DNA of 64,000 bases from Centroberyx gerrardi (GCF_048128805.1 NC_135998.1:10056656-10120655); one strand, 5' to 3'. Numbered from the stretch's first letter, positions 24,124 to 33,418 are shown. A program made the numbers and translations. The notes: generated by a model from the sequence alone, not told the origin.

Positions 24124-24261
24124 AAAATGTAACACAAGCTTACCTTTATACTGCAGCGAGTTCCCGGTTCTTATTTTCACAGTTCCGCTTATGGATTCGC
24201 CAGGACTGTAAACCACTTTGTTGTTGGCAAAAGTAATGTCAAATTCTTGAAGCTTGCCCAT
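4172..24261 (-). CDS. arrdc1: arrdc1, arrestin domain-containing protein 1 (first two coding exons, 5' part of gene)
   Basis: Alpha-arrestin that acts at the plasma membrane as an adaptor for NEDD4-type ubiquitin ligases; mammalian ARRDC1 also drives budding of ARRDC1-mediated microvesicles and influences Notch traffic (family knowledge). Exon 1 coding part is 24144-24261 (39 codons plus one base) and begins MGKLQEFDITFANNKVVYSP, the first beta strands of the arrestin N-domain. Exon 2 is 4172-4282 (111 bases): its first two bases complete an Ala codon, giving AIKVNCQGSCGVSNKM and then LEEQYCNSTLSVADKG. Donors are AAG|GTAAGC and AAAG|GTGAGG; the acceptor is TTTCTACAG. Phases agree, so the join is firm. 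The remaining arrestin fold and the PPxY tail should lie beyond the left edge. Intron 1 is about 19.9 kb, full of repeats. Which teleost duplicate this is cannot be told. Confidence 0.9.
5847..5928. repeat. Short (GAT)n and TGATATTAC repeats
   Basis: A GAT trinucleotide array at about 5847-5871 is followed within 40 bases by about three copies of the nonamer TGATATTAC. Both are simple tandem repeats in arrdc1 intron 1. Confidence 0.75.
6421..6857. repeat. Microsatellite cluster: (CT)n, (AC)n, (AGAT)n, (ACAT)n
   Basis: Four simple arrays lie within about 440 bases: CT at 6421-6446, AC at 6536-6574, AGAT at about 6731-6783, passing directly into ACAT at 6784-6857. The AGAT-to-ACAT junction is a single G-to-C change in the unit, the typical outcome of a point mutation spreading by slippage. 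Confidence 0.9.
7030..7092. repeat. (AC)n microsatellite
   Basis: AC dinucleotides with a TAGACACAGACACAT interruption in the middle. A shorter AC array follows at about 7331-7361. Confidence 0.9.
7490..7720. other. Possible conserved non-coding element (unverified)
   Basis: GC-richer, non-repetitive sequence in arrdc1 intron 1 with GCCGCAGCAGCAGGAAG and AATGGGCCGGGCC phrases, ending at a small GAT array (7711-7728). There is no splice-consistent exon. It is flagged on texture alone. Confidence 0.2.
7871..8230. mobile_element. Tc1/mariner-type MITE with intact inverted ends
   Basis: The left end reads TACACTACCAGTCAAAGGTT and the right end is its near-perfect reverse complement, AAACGTTTGACTGGTAGTGTA. 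TA dinucleotides border both ends, as expected for a Tc1/mariner TA target duplication. The interior of about 300 bases is AT-rich and has no transposase frame, so it is non-autonomous. It sits in arrdc1 intron 1. Confidence 0.85.
9480..9880. promoter_or_regulatory. Candidate intronic enhancer (arrdc1 intron 1)
   Basis: A 400-base complex segment carrying many recognisable sites: GAACAATG and AGAATTGTCT (SOX-type), GAGATTAGG (homeodomain), CATTCC twice (TEAD-type, near 9793 and 9834) and GACGTCAT (CRE half-site, near 9819). A frame of 110 codons is open across it, but it has no recognised motif and no splice context. Function is inference from motif density only. Confidence 0.25.
9915..10345. 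repeat. Degenerate tandem/dispersed repeat, unit roughly 145 bases
   Basis: Phrases recur inside the block: GCTGTAATT.AAAGGTC near 10026 and 10171 (145 bases apart), TTTCAAACTTTGA near 10048 and 10193, and TATCTCAGACAC..CTGGCCTGATTTTGA near 9930 and 10303. The copies differ at many positions, so this is an old array. It is non-coding. Confidence 0.65.
11003..11952. mobile_element. hAT-like non-autonomous element (CAGTGGTGGA family), copy 1
   Basis: The left end CAGTGGTGGAAAGAGTA and right end TTACTTCCACCTTTG are inverted relatives. The subterminal CTCAAGTAGAAGTA and AAAGAGTACATGC motifs match the copy at 59213-59737. No convincing 8-bp target duplication remains. It has been invaded or rearranged by the 127-bp palindrome at 11435-11561. 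Confidence 0.7.
11435..11561. repeat. Perfect 42-bp inverted repeat with 43-base loop
   Basis: The left arm (11435-11476) begins ACGTTTTTCTTTACC and ends GTGTGTAAC; the right arm (11520-11561) is its exact reverse complement. The 43-base spacer contains the palindrome TCTCGCGAGA (11495-11504) and the direct repeat CGAGACTTG. Perfect arms inside an otherwise diverged hAT-like element mean a recent event: a nested fold-back insertion, gene conversion, or an assembly palindrome. Confidence 0.9.
12850..13157. mobile_element. Diverged fold-back MITE fragment
   Basis: It contains GGGCACTTGTTTCAAGAAAA and GGAATTATCTTGACGTATT-type phrases shared with the elements at 2215-2400 and 58440-58836, and ends in AACTTTGCAGTG, as the 58836 end does (TTTTTTGCAGTG). 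The boundaries are approximate. Confidence 0.45.
14338..14594 (+). mobile_element. tRNA-derived SINE (common percomorph family), near full length
   Basis: The head GGGGCGGCTGTGGCTCAGG carries a pol III A-box-like segment (TGGCTCAGGAGG) and B box GGTTCGATCCC. The body has GTCGAAGTGTCCTTGGGCAA and GCGCTTTGAGTGGTCGG, and the tail AAGCGCTATATAAATGCCAT. This architecture is typical of SINEs abundant in spiny-rayed fishes, and it is one reason for assigning the window to that group. Divergence from what I remember of the family looks low. Confidence 0.85.
14640..14790 (+). mobile_element. Second SINE-like repeat family, copy 1
   Basis: TTTTTGCCTTTATTTGCTAG, then ACAGGAAAGAATGGGAGTGA, CATGTGACAAAGG and TTGGATTCAAACCCTAGACC. 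The same order of phrases recurs at 16795-16905 and 47597-47765. The family has a tRNA-like B-box remnant (GGATTCAAACCC). Confidence 0.6.
14950..15035 (+). mobile_element. SINE fragment
   Basis: AGGTTCGATCCCCAGAGCGG through CCAAGTGTCCTGGAGGAAGA parallels the B-box-to-body segment of the SINE at 14338-14594 (GGTTCGATCCCCGGCTC ... GAAGTGTCCTTGGGCAAG), so it is a truncated, diverged relative. Confidence 0.45.
16531..16750. mobile_element. Truncated teleost DNA-transposon fragments
   Basis: CATTTGGTAAGGACATTTTT followed by ATCCAAAGCACCTTACAGTG is the typical left end of a fish MITE whose other end reads GGATAAAAG.GTC.GC.AAATG. Next comes TTATGCTTAATTTACAGTAT, a second common repeat start that also occurs near 46988 (TTATGCTTGATTTATAGTTC). 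Neither is complete. Confidence 0.45.
16795..16905 (+). mobile_element. SINE-like repeat family 2, copy 2
   Basis: GTAGAGAGAGAAACGATCAG, GGGGGGGTGACATGCAACCA and GTGTTCGAACCCTTAGCC, ending near CTGAGCCACCAGGACGG. It has the same layout as copies at 14640 and 47597, with a recognisable B-box relative (GTTCGAACCC). Confidence 0.6.
17040..17248 (+). mobile_element. LINE 3' end (L2/Rex-like), 5'-truncated
   Basis: The tail CTTAATCCCAATGGGACTAA CCTGCTTAAATAAAGGTTAA followed by AAATC/AAATT short repeats is a typical 3' terminus of a teleost LINE. No reverse transcriptase sequence is retained, consistent with 5' truncation at insertion. Confidence 0.6.
17560..17930. promoter_or_regulatory. Candidate intronic enhancer with DR1-type site
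   Basis: A complex, GC-richer segment of arrdc1 intron 1 with AGGTCAAAGGATC (a DR1 site of the HNF4/PPAR-RXR type, near 17747), CTTATCAG (GATA-type, near 17661) and CTAAATAACC (forkhead/MEF2-like, near 17703). It has no repeat texture and no exon. The role is inference. Confidence 0.25.
18534..18838. mobile_element. MITE with TAGGGATGG ends
   Basis: The left end TTAGGGATGGAAAAATC and right end ATATCGTCCCATCCCTAG are inverted relatives. The interior is about 270 bases, AT-rich and non-coding. It belongs to the general group of teleost elements ending in TAGGGNTGGG...ATATCG. Confidence 0.65.
19335..19363. repeat. (TG)n microsatellite
   Basis: An uninterrupted TG array of about 29 bases in arrdc1 intron 1. 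Confidence 0.9.
21590..21880 (+). mobile_element. LINE 3'-end-like sequence
   Basis: It contains CACTTCTTAAAACATATTAT, GTTTTGAATTCAAGTTTGG and a tail with AAAGCACTTTG..TGGACAGGTTCTATACAAATAAAC, the usual 3' UTR phrasing of truncated teleost LINEs (compare 60890-61230). There is no coding remnant of useful length. Confidence 0.5.
22158..22518. mobile_element. TAGGGCTGGG-family MITE, copy 1
   Basis: The left end TTAGGGCTGGGAGATATTGA and right end ATATATCGCCCAGCTCTGA are inverted. The interior matches the copy at 47793-48293 along its length (ACCTCGATATC, ATGGATATGATGG, TCATTGTTCATTT, AATCAAAATCCC), so the two are members of one family. Confidence 0.8.
24093..24123. repeat. (CT)n array in arrdc1 intron 1, next to the exon 1 donor
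   Basis: An interrupted CT array whose edge lies about 19 bases from the donor of arrdc1 exon 1. In the transcript it reads as GA repeats. Confidence 0.9.
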
Positions 24262-24312
24262 GGCTCCGCTCCGCTACCCAGCCACTGTGTGTCTCTTCAC
24301 AACGAGACGCGC

Positions 24313-24470
<158 letters not shown>

Positions 24471-24500
24471 TGCCTCGAGCTCTCCACCCACCGAGAGCCG

Positions 24501-24508
24501 TGACGTCA
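24501..24508. promoter_or_regulatory. Full CRE palindrome upstream of arrdc1
   Basis: TGACGTCA, the exact palindromic CREB/ATF site, 240 bases upstream of the arrdc1 start codon and just beyond the GA array. Its position suits a proximal promoter element. The transcription start itself cannot be placed. Confidence 0.5.
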
Positions 24509-26083
24509 TTAAAACTGATCCATTGAAAATAATGGGGTACAGAGAAAGACCCTTATAGCCGGTGATGTAGTGGAGGGTAAACTCATCTACATTCAGTTTA
24601 CGCACGTTTCTATACCCGGAATTAGAGCTAACTTAGCTTTTTTTTTTTACGCTGATTATGATAGGAAGTTCATAGAATATAGCCTAGCATCATAGTCATT
24701 AGTATCAAGTTATGAGGATAGGGTCTGTTAAGGAGAAGAAAAAAAAAAGAACATTCAAGGTTTTTTTTTTCATGAATTGAGTTTTTTTTGCTAGTAATAT
24801 ATTTGACTTTTGGTTAAATTGGTGGTTATTAACTTTTTATTTACAACCCCATCATTGCCCTTAACACTCACTATATCCTTACACATAGAATGCATTTATG
24901 CTGAAGACCTAACTATGTAATGTGAAGGCTACAGATGTATTTTGTGTTTTCCCTTTGTCAAGTCCAGCTGGTTGTATAAATAGCATATAATTAGTAGGCT
25001 ATATATAGGCTAAGTAAGGCTCTAGTCCCTGGATAGAGTAATAATATTTGGAGCATGTTGTTTGGTAATTGGAAGTTTGCAATGGAATCCAAAAGAGGAC
25101 AAAGGCAATATTCATTATAACATAAAAATGTCTTTGATTTTTTGTGTTTTTTTTAGTACCAGGTGAGTACCAGGTGATTGAGGCATCGGGACACAAGTTT
25201 ACACTGAATGCCTGAAAGTCAAGACAATCATTGGAAAGTATTTGATAGTCAATTTAAAATACTTTTTGACAACTTAAATATGTAATCAACGTCTTAAAAA
25301 TCTACTTCATTAGGATCAGACATCATTAATATTAAACTGTCACATACATTTGAGGCAAGATAGCTGGGTGCTCCTCCTCCTCTCCAACATGTGCCACTGA
25401 CAGGACTAGTACACCGAAAAAGTGAAAGGATCAGTTGAGTCAAAGCTCAAAATAAAGCACACAGACAATTACACCAAGGTTGTATCAAACTTTCCATGAC
25501 AGCCAAATGCGTGCCTGCAGTCTCTTTGAAACCTCTTCTCCAACCCAATGCACTGGAAACAGAGACGGGCTCATGGCACAGCACTTCCCATCTCAATGTC
25601 ATTCACTGAATATGGGAAAAAGGAAAAACTGCAAAACAATACAAAGTGCAAGATTCTTGGTATTGTGAAAAAAAAAACCCTCTGTGTGGTAGGCTACAGT
25701 GGCACCAGGAACTTGCCAAGAAATTAATTGTAGTGCAGGACTATTGCTAAATCAGAGATATTGGCCTAATCTTTGACACTAAAATTGACTCTTTGTTACA
25801 ACAGAAACTCTGAACTGCATAAGGATATATAAGCAAGACACAATTCCATTTTTTTCAAACCAACACCCTTTTTTAAATGAAGATCAATTGGGAGCGACTG
25901 ATAGAAAGCAGCTGCTTTGGATAAAGTGCAGCTTGTCTGTCTTTTGTGCGGAGCTGAGCACTTTCTAAGGTTGAGAAAAGTTAAACTGATTAGAGGAGCG
26001 CACACATCTTGGACCGCTTTTTTAGTGAGCCGACCAATCACAAGGAAAAAGAGATAGGTCTACATTACGCAGCTAACAGGCTA

Positions 26084-26112
26084 TAACAACAACAACAACA
26101 ACAACAACAACC
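26084..26112. repeat. (AAC)n microsatellite
   Basis: An AAC trinucleotide array of about nine units in intergenic sequence. Confidence 0.85.
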
Positions 26113-26892
26113 AGAAAGAAAACAAAGAAAGTACCAGTAGAAACTGAGTGTGGTCCTTTCTGTGAGTGTACGTCCTGTTTCTGGGTGTACTTCCAATGAT
26201 AATGGAGAAGGAAGGAAGATACTGCATATGCTATTCCAGCCAATAGAAACCCATGTCCCCTAAAATGGAAATGGATTGGGTTAGGAGCAGGGAAATCGTC
26301 TCGTACAACTGTCCAAAATCACAATATTACCATACTATGCATGCGTGAAATGGGAGCAGCTGCTTAACAAAGCTGTTGTTTTTTTATACAAATTTAAAGA
26401 CACATCTGGATCTTACACCTAACAAAATCACCTATTAAGCTATCCGTAGCTTACCAAGACCTTAACCATGACGTTATTTTGCCTAAATCAAATAAGCCTC
26501 TCACAGATATAAAGATATTGGTCTGAATCATGTGAGACACTCTCATTGAATCCCAGCCAAAAAAACAAACAGTCTAGGCTGCCTAATGGTATTTTTGGTA
26601 TGGAGATGGAAGTAGTTGGAAGTGAGAACTATCGTCGCCTGCAGACCGTCTGGTACTTCCCATCTCTGAGTTCCTGTTTCTAGCTGTACTCCCTGTCTCT
26701 GGATGTGCAACCAGTAACAGGCATCAGCTGCTGGCCTCAGATGAGACAGTTATGATGGTCATGGTGCATAAAAGCTACAGAAAAAGATATAGTTACTCTT
26801 TTCACTTATTGTTTTCACTATGAGGATCTACATTATTCTGTAGTGCTTTAGTAAGGTGCCACTAGCAAATATTAGATCAGATAAACACACAG

Positions 26893-26893
<1 letters not shown>

Positions 26894-26930
<37 letters not shown>

Positions 26931-26960
26931 TCTCTTGCTCTCTCTCTCTCTCTGTATCTG

Positions 26961-26999
<39 letters not shown>

Positions 27000-27035
27000 G
27001 TCTGCCTCTCTCTCTCTCTCCCTCTCTCTCCCTCT

Positions 27036-27083
<48 letters not shown>
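26894..27083. repeat. Compound (CT)n-(AC)n microsatellite, about 190 bp
   Basis: An interrupted CT array with GT, TTG and CCT interruptions to about 27039 passes directly into a pure AC array (27041-27083). It is intergenic and probably highly polymorphic. Confidence 0.9.
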
Positions 27084-27085
<2 letters not shown>

Positions 27086-27754
27086 TGATGACTAGGCTGT
27101 TAATATCCCTGGTAAAAGCTCTGAGACAGATGCTTCCATGACAACAGACAAACACGATGCGTTGCCAAGTTACAGCCGGTATCCATGGAAATCTGTTATC
27201 TGATGGCATCTGATCTGGTCTGAAGAATCACTCTTTTTTTTTGTTTACTCGTGTTGCAAAGGCTACCCTCGAAACAGCTTGAATAAATTACTCATTTTAA
27301 CAGTCCTTGGCTGAAAGTGGTGGGGTGAGATGGTAGGAAATGGCGGGATGCGATGCTAACACCATATGTCATTATGCACCGGCTACAAATGTGACCTATT
27401 TTACCATCAGATTGAGGTGAATCCATGCCAGTACTGCAAGTAGCCTATGATGAATCAGTTTCACCAGAATGAAGAGCAGTCCTGTGTGTCTGAAAGGAGA
27501 AGACACTGTAGCAATGACATCCCTATTCCCGTCTTGTCAACTTGAATACACGCCTTTGTAATATGACGCATCATGATTTTAAACCACATCTCACACATCC
27601 GTTCTTAGGTAGACAGATGTGCCTTGTGTGTTATGATACTCTGACCTTTTGTCAGGTGGCGCATAAGAATTAGGCTTATAGTGAGAGGAGAGGAGAACCA
27701 CATTCTTGGCTCCACCTGGTGGATAATTCATAGAAGATATAGCCAAGAAAACTG

Positions 27755-28226
27755 TAGCACCACTGTTTGTCTTTATTTCACTTCACCAAAACGAATACAT
27801 TAAGTTTAAGAAACAATGATTAATATGAACTAGGTCATAATATACAGTGTGTGCTCAGAAAAAACAACAACTGACAAGGTAGATGTTTTAACACATTCCT
27901 GATTTACAGGACATTCTGATGATTTCTAATCTCAACAATCCAGATTCACAAAATATCCTGACCTATATTTCTAATGAGAATCCAATACAGTACAGGGGAT
28001 ATTCATATGGATAACAGGTAGACATGGCTCTAAAATATGCAACGCAAAACAATCACATGATGGTTAAATACAATAACATTAATAGCTGGTACTGAAGCAA
28101 CATTAAGTCTGCAGGTCAAGTCTTTCCAAGTGTCTAACTTCAGACATACAGGCCTATACTCATGGACAAGTGTGTACTTCTAAACATTGCTATATAGCAG
28201 GTGCAGTTGGACCGCACATTTTGATC
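27755..28226 (-). other. glul: glul 3' UTR with poly(A) signal
   Basis: This stretch runs from the glul stop codon (28227-28229) to a canonical AATAAA on the minus strand (27772-27777, within TGAAATAAAGACAAAC). The cleavage site is estimated about 15-20 bases further on, so the UTR is roughly 470 bases. It contains no obvious repeat. Confidence 0.65.
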
Positions 28227-29230
28227 TTATTTGCTCTGCTCTTCCTCCTCTTCCCCTTCCTCAAGCAAGCAGGTGCGTGCAATGGCCCTCGTCACGGCGT
28301 ACGGGTCGCAGTTGGCCGAGGGGCGGCGGTCCTCAAAGTAGCCCCGCTGCTCCTGGCCGACCTGTCGCGGGATGCGGATGCTCGCCCCTCGGTTGGCCAC
28401 TCCGGCTGAAAAGTCATTGATGCTGGAGGTCTCGTGGAAGCCTGTGAGACGTCGCTGGTTGTCCTGGCCTCCGCGCGGGTCATACACTCTGATGTGCTCG
28501 GCATGTCTCTTGCTCAGCTTCTCGACGGCCTGCTCGATGTATCTGCCATTCAAAACAAAGGAAGACGGCTGTGTTATGGAGAGTCGTTGCAGAAGGCAGT
28601 CTTTGTTTATGTGTATGAATATGGTCTCCTTGAAACCTAAAGTGAGGGAGGATGCACATGTTAGTTCTCATGATAATAGGAGGTTTATATCTTATGTATT
28701 ATTCAAAATTTTAAGATAAAGAGATAAAAGACGACTTTGGAATAGACCGACAGTATATTTATTGAGGACTGATAAATCAAGGGAGGGTTTTTGACCATTT
28801 TCATGATGCATTTTCATGTTTACGAACACACACACACACGCACACACATACACACACCCTCTCCTTTGTGGTGTCACCCTTCCATCATGTACCCTGTTAA
28901 AAATCTACACACGTGCTGTGGCTGTGGGAATAATCATTTTTCCTCACAAGTAGTGGAGTGGGGGTGTGAAAAATATCACACATCAGAATAATGGTTAACA
29001 GCCCAATAGGTTTGTGATCACATCTTTTTTTCTTTTCTTTTTTTAAGGAGAGTGGGCAGTCCACCCACCTCAAACATATTGTTGTTTTTTTCTTAATTCA
29101 GACAGTTGTAAAGCAGAGAGACAGAATAGGGAAGACACTGAGGAAAGGTTTTGTCAGGATTTGACACGAAGCCAATTGTATCGAATTGTTGACAAACATA
29201 TCTTGAGATATCCTGTACTGAATTGCGAAA

Positions 29231-29269
<39 letters not shown>

Positions 29270-31685
29270 CAGAGTACTCACTGCAGTCCTCCTGCGTCCC
29301 TCATCTCCTTGGTACTGACGTTCGTATGGCAACCAGCACCGTTCCAGTTGCCCTTCATTGGTTTGGGGTCCAGGGTGGCGACAACCCCAAAATCTTCACA
29401 CACACGGTGCAGTATGAAACGTGAGACCCACAAATGGTCCCCCATCTCAATCCCCTCACATGGTCCCACCTGGAACTCCCACTGAAGTTAGAAGAAGTAG
29501 AGGCAGAGAAAAGAGTGAAATGAGGAGATAGAAGAGAAGCGTAAAACAAAATGGACATAAAACAAGAACTCGGGTCGAGGAACTTCTTCAAAGCGCAGAA
29601 CGTGTCACAATGACTGTAGTTTCTTTACACTGTGCATGATGGTAACAATAACACTTGCCTGAGATGGCATAACCTCAGCATTGGTGCCACAGATTTTGAC
29701 CCCCGAATAGAGGCAGGCCTTGTAGTGGCACTCCACAATGTCCCGTCCATAAGCATTGTCTGCCCCCACCCCACAGTAGTACGGGCCTTCAAGTGAGAGA
29801 CAGAATAAGAGACGTGTTTAGAGGAAATCCATGCAAAACCTATCCAAACAAATGTATTCACATTCTCACTGTCAGTGTCCACTGACAACGCTCCCAACAA
29901 TGCTACGCTTGAATCTTTTGGATGCTTCGTTGGGGAGGAATGGGTGTTGACAAATTCAGTGATAGGGGCTGTTCCAAAATAACATTTGGATTAAACACTA
30001 CTTGGCTTATAAATCCATAAAAATGTTCGGATCACATTGGAACAGTTTCTGAGACTTTCTTTAATTTGTCCCTGTGCTCAAAAGAGATGCATCATAGATA
30101 ATGGGAAAACAGGATAAGGCGTGGTTCCATTCCTCCTCCATGATGATTTTTTTTCTGTGGTGGGTGTTTTATGAGCAGATGTCAATCAAACAGACACCTG
30201 CCATTGCATTTGTCAAAGCGTGCTCCAGATGCCTGAAATTTGCCTGGGGGGGTGGGGGTGGGGGTGGGGGTGTAACTTCACATGCAACTTTTACTGCCAG
30301 TGGACATTCACCATCAAGATATTTTGTTTATAATGCTAATCCCATTTGAGGACAATTTGAGGAATTGAACAGAATGGAAAGAAACACGGCTGGTTGAATG
30401 GGTCCATCACCTTGGGGTCCTGGGAATCCGTTTGTGGGCCAACCAAAGGGATGTCCGTCTACTCCCAAGAGAGTGTATTCCTGCTCCATGCCAAACCACA
30501 CACAATGCTCTTTAACCTGCTCCATCACTTTGTTGCAGCCGGAGCGAAGGTTAGTTTCTGGACAGAGAACAGAAGAACCGGTACAGCTCGTTTGCCTGAC
30601 TTTATGTCACAGGTTGAACAGGATCGTTATGACAAAGTATTACCAGAAATGTGTAACAGAGACAAATTATCTCAAGAGAAATTTGCAGTTACCTGTAGGT
30701 AGGCGGTTGTACTTGAGCACCTCACAGAGGACCAGTTTGTTGGGGTCCAAGGTAAAGGGATCCCTGAACATGCGTACTGGGATCAGGTACATGTCACTGT
30801 TGGAGCCCTCCGCCTGGTAAGTACTTGAGCCATCGAAGTTCCACTCAGGAATATCTGACAAGATCATTTCAACCAGAAAGAGCTGTCAGCAAAATATCTC
30901 CTTTAAATACAACTCAGAACCAGACTTGCCCCCCTGTGCTATGAACTGTGAAACTTGAGCTGTCAACATATCTCAGCCCTAATGTCACCCACACAAATTC
31001 CTGTTTATTTATTCTACTTGGTGACATTGGCGCAGAAATATATTAAGAACTTACAGAGTTTCACAGTAAATACTGACACACAAGGTACAACAGGAATTCA
31101 CATAGAGTGCAAATGGATGATGCAACGTATGGCAGTAGATCGTACATATACAAACTACACCAAATACTGTTAATAACGTAAACAAATTAAAGTGATAGGA
31201 TACAATTAATATGATTTCAACATTTGGACATGTCTAGAAACTAAACCAAAGCACCTGAAGAGTAACAATATTATTTAGAGCTACCCATTGGCCAACAGTA
31301 CAAGAGTGTGCTTGTACTTGCTCCCAGTGTGAGTGTTTACAATGTGTGTGTGAGAGCATTCCCTCCCATGCAGCCCTGAGGCCACAGCTGTAGGCTAAAT
31401 ATGATTAAAGGCTAAGTCATTCCAAAAAGCCAACATAATGGACCCCAAATGTTTTCGAGTGTTTTAGCTATGCAGTTAAACTCGCTAAAGCAGAAAAAAA
31501 GAGGCCATGCAGTTACCATCTATTGTTTGTGGCTCTCTTTCCAGAGTTCGCGTCTTGTTGCGAAGTCCTTCCCCGGTGCCGTCAATCCAGATGTAGGTGA
31601 CCTGACACTCGTCACCCTGCGGGAGGCTCAGGTAGTGCTGGCGCAAACCCTTGTTTAGGCGAGAGCTGACGGACACTGAGGCCAT
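28227..31685 (-). CDS. glul: glul, glutamine synthetase (glutamate-ammonia ligase), complete
   Basis: ATP-dependent ligase making glutamine from glutamate and ammonia; cytosolic (or mitochondrial in some fish isoforms), a decamer, central to ammonia detoxification and neurotransmitter recycling. Six coding exons: 31517-31685, 30693-30854, 30411-30557, 29659-29786, 29282-29481 and 28227-28542. The total is 1122 bases, 373 codons plus stop, the standard vertebrate length. The start [20 protein letters not shown] matches the family. Visible signatures: [19 protein letters not shown], the ATP/metal motif [71 protein letters not shown] and [14 protein letters not shown], so the catalytic Glu, His and Arg positions are present. 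The intron after exon 4 uses a GC donor (CAG|GCAAGT). The C-terminus is unusually acidic ([11 protein letters not shown]). Teleosts carry several copies; the paralogue letter is not assignable here. Confidence 0.97.
29228..29272. repeat. (GA)n array beside the glul exon 5 donor
   Basis: GA repeats whose edge is about 9 bases from the exon 5 splice donor at 29281. In the glul transcript it reads as a CU-rich tract right after the donor, a possible binding site for PTB-type proteins. Confidence 0.9.
30245..30273 (+). repeat. G-rich GGGGGT repeat, G-quadruplex candidate (glul intron 3)
   Basis: The run GGGGGGGTGGGGGTGGGGGT plus one more unit gives at least four G5 tracts with single-T loops, the most stable class of predicted quadruplex. 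It is on the template strand of glul, so the transcript carries the C-rich complement. Confidence 0.8.
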
Positions 31686-31691
31686 GCTCAC

Positions 31692-33418
31692 CTTAAGAGA
31701 GGTCATTTACAATGCAATTAATGGTGTTTTTATTGCCATATGTGGGATGTTTAGTATGTGTGAGTTTCTCATCACAGACACACGCACAAAAACACAAACA
31801 TACTCACAGAAAAACAAAAAACAAACACAATCAGACAGACAATAACAAATATACTGAATATATTTCTTTATGAAGCACTTGATATGTACCATGCATCCTA
31901 GGTAACATCTGTTCACTGGCCACTAAAGCTCTGACCCTGGCAATCCTTACTTTTACTTTCTTTTAATGTGAGTATGTAGGAATTTAATCTTCTTCTAGTG
32001 CTGTACTCATTGTAAGTTGCTCTGAATAAAAGTGGCATCTAAATGCCTCAAATGTAAAAAGTTAAGAAAAAGGGGTCGAACACGCACACTAGTTTATGCT
32101 CCCAAGAATATTTATTCAGAATAATATTAGGGAGATTTGTTTTCTGAGTAAATATTATTGGGACTAAACTAAACAAAGCACCTAGGAAACTTTTGATTTA
32201 CATATGCCTATCTGAAACTTCAAATGTAAAAATGAAAGCATAAGTGATTAGGAGGGCAAACATATTATCACCTACTGAAGTAACAAAAGCATTTCACACA
32301 ATTATACAGTAACACAATGTTATTTGGATAAAACACAGCTGTGGTGCTTTCCCATTTTTATGTCATCAATTATTTTTCCAAAATCTGTAAATATTTAACA
32401 GGTCAACCCACTTGCAAATGACTTGTTGATCAAGCAGATTGGCATGTCTTCATCAAATTACATTGTTTCTCTTATTTATAAATTGTCATTTTGTCATGCC
32501 ATGATTATTTATTTATTTTGAATTATAAGGTTCCACATCTATGCAGTGTATAATTAAGATATTTTGTGTACATTCCATCATGAAAACAATATTTTTAACG
32601 TTTTTACCCAATAAACAATCTAACTTGAGCTCAATGTAAACACCTGGTTATAAAGCCAAATCACATAAATAACTTACTTAACCCTCTAGACCCCAGTAGA
32701 ATTCTAGAATGTTGCTGCAGTTCACTGGGAATTCTCACTTAAATCAGCATTTTCTTGCTCATTCCAAACAAACAGCTATATCTCAAAAATAAAAAGAAAT
32801 TGACAATCACAAGTTTTTCCATTTAAAAAAACACAACTTTCCCTTTAATTTGGTACCAAATACATGGCAAGGCGATCCAGGGCGTCTCCTTCAGTGTCAT
32901 TTAAAGTATGACAACAAAACAGATCCTTCCTATCTTGGCTAACGATAAGCTTTCAAAATCAATACAAAACCTCCAGCGCTTCAGCCCACACAGTAATAAG
33001 ATCAGACAGTAACAGTCGCCAAACAACTCACTATTTTAAAATTATATATAGCTACTGTACACTAGAAACTTCTTGATGGAAAATAAGATTTTTACAGGTT
33101 TTCTATCCACAATAACTTCTATTTTGTTACATTTACAAACAATAAGCCTACAATCCTAAACACATCTTTCAAACCTTCTTTTGTATTGTACCTACTTCTA
33201 GCTGTCACACCAGTCAGTTCAGGCAGCTAGAGCTCGCTCACCTATTCCTAGTAACCAATTGCATCACCTTTTTTGTGGAACAAGAAATGGGAATTTAACT
33301 GAAATATGGAACACTGTATTTAAGAGATCAACAAAATCAGATTACAAAGTGTCATTTAACAAAGCAGACAAAATGTTTTTACGAATTTATGAATTAATTG
33401 ATAAATGTTTCCACTTAC
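31692..33418. other. glul intron 1 (between 5' UTR exon and first coding exon)
   Basis: AT-rich non-coding sequence. Near 31985-32055 lies a MITE end (TTGCTCTGAATAAAAGTGGC ATCTAAATG). Near 32683 a phrase ACCCTCTAGACCCCAGTAG resembles the start of a common fish repeat, but I could not find a partner end. Nothing else was identified. Confidence 0.5.

Larger units (their letters stand above)
4283..24143. other. arrdc1 intron 1 (about 19.9 kb)
   Basis: No coding exon of another gene was recognised on either strand of this intron. It holds microsatellites, at least four MITE-type elements, SINE copies, LINE tails, a degenerate tandem array and a few complex segments that could be regulatory; these are listed separately. 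Unlisted stretches (for example 4283-6400, 12000-12850, 13160-14090, 15050-16520, 19370-21580 and 22520-24090) are AT-rich non-coding sequence in which I see nothing definable. Confidence 0.8.
24509..27754. other. Intergenic region between glul 3' end and arrdc1 5' end
   Basis: AT-rich non-coding sequence between two minus-strand genes. It contains poly(T) runs near 24640-24790, an (AAC)n array at 26084-26112, and the large CT/AC array at 26894-27083. No exon, RNA gene or clear transposon was recognised in the remainder. The arrdc1 promoter should occupy the left few hundred bases. Confidence 0.6.
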
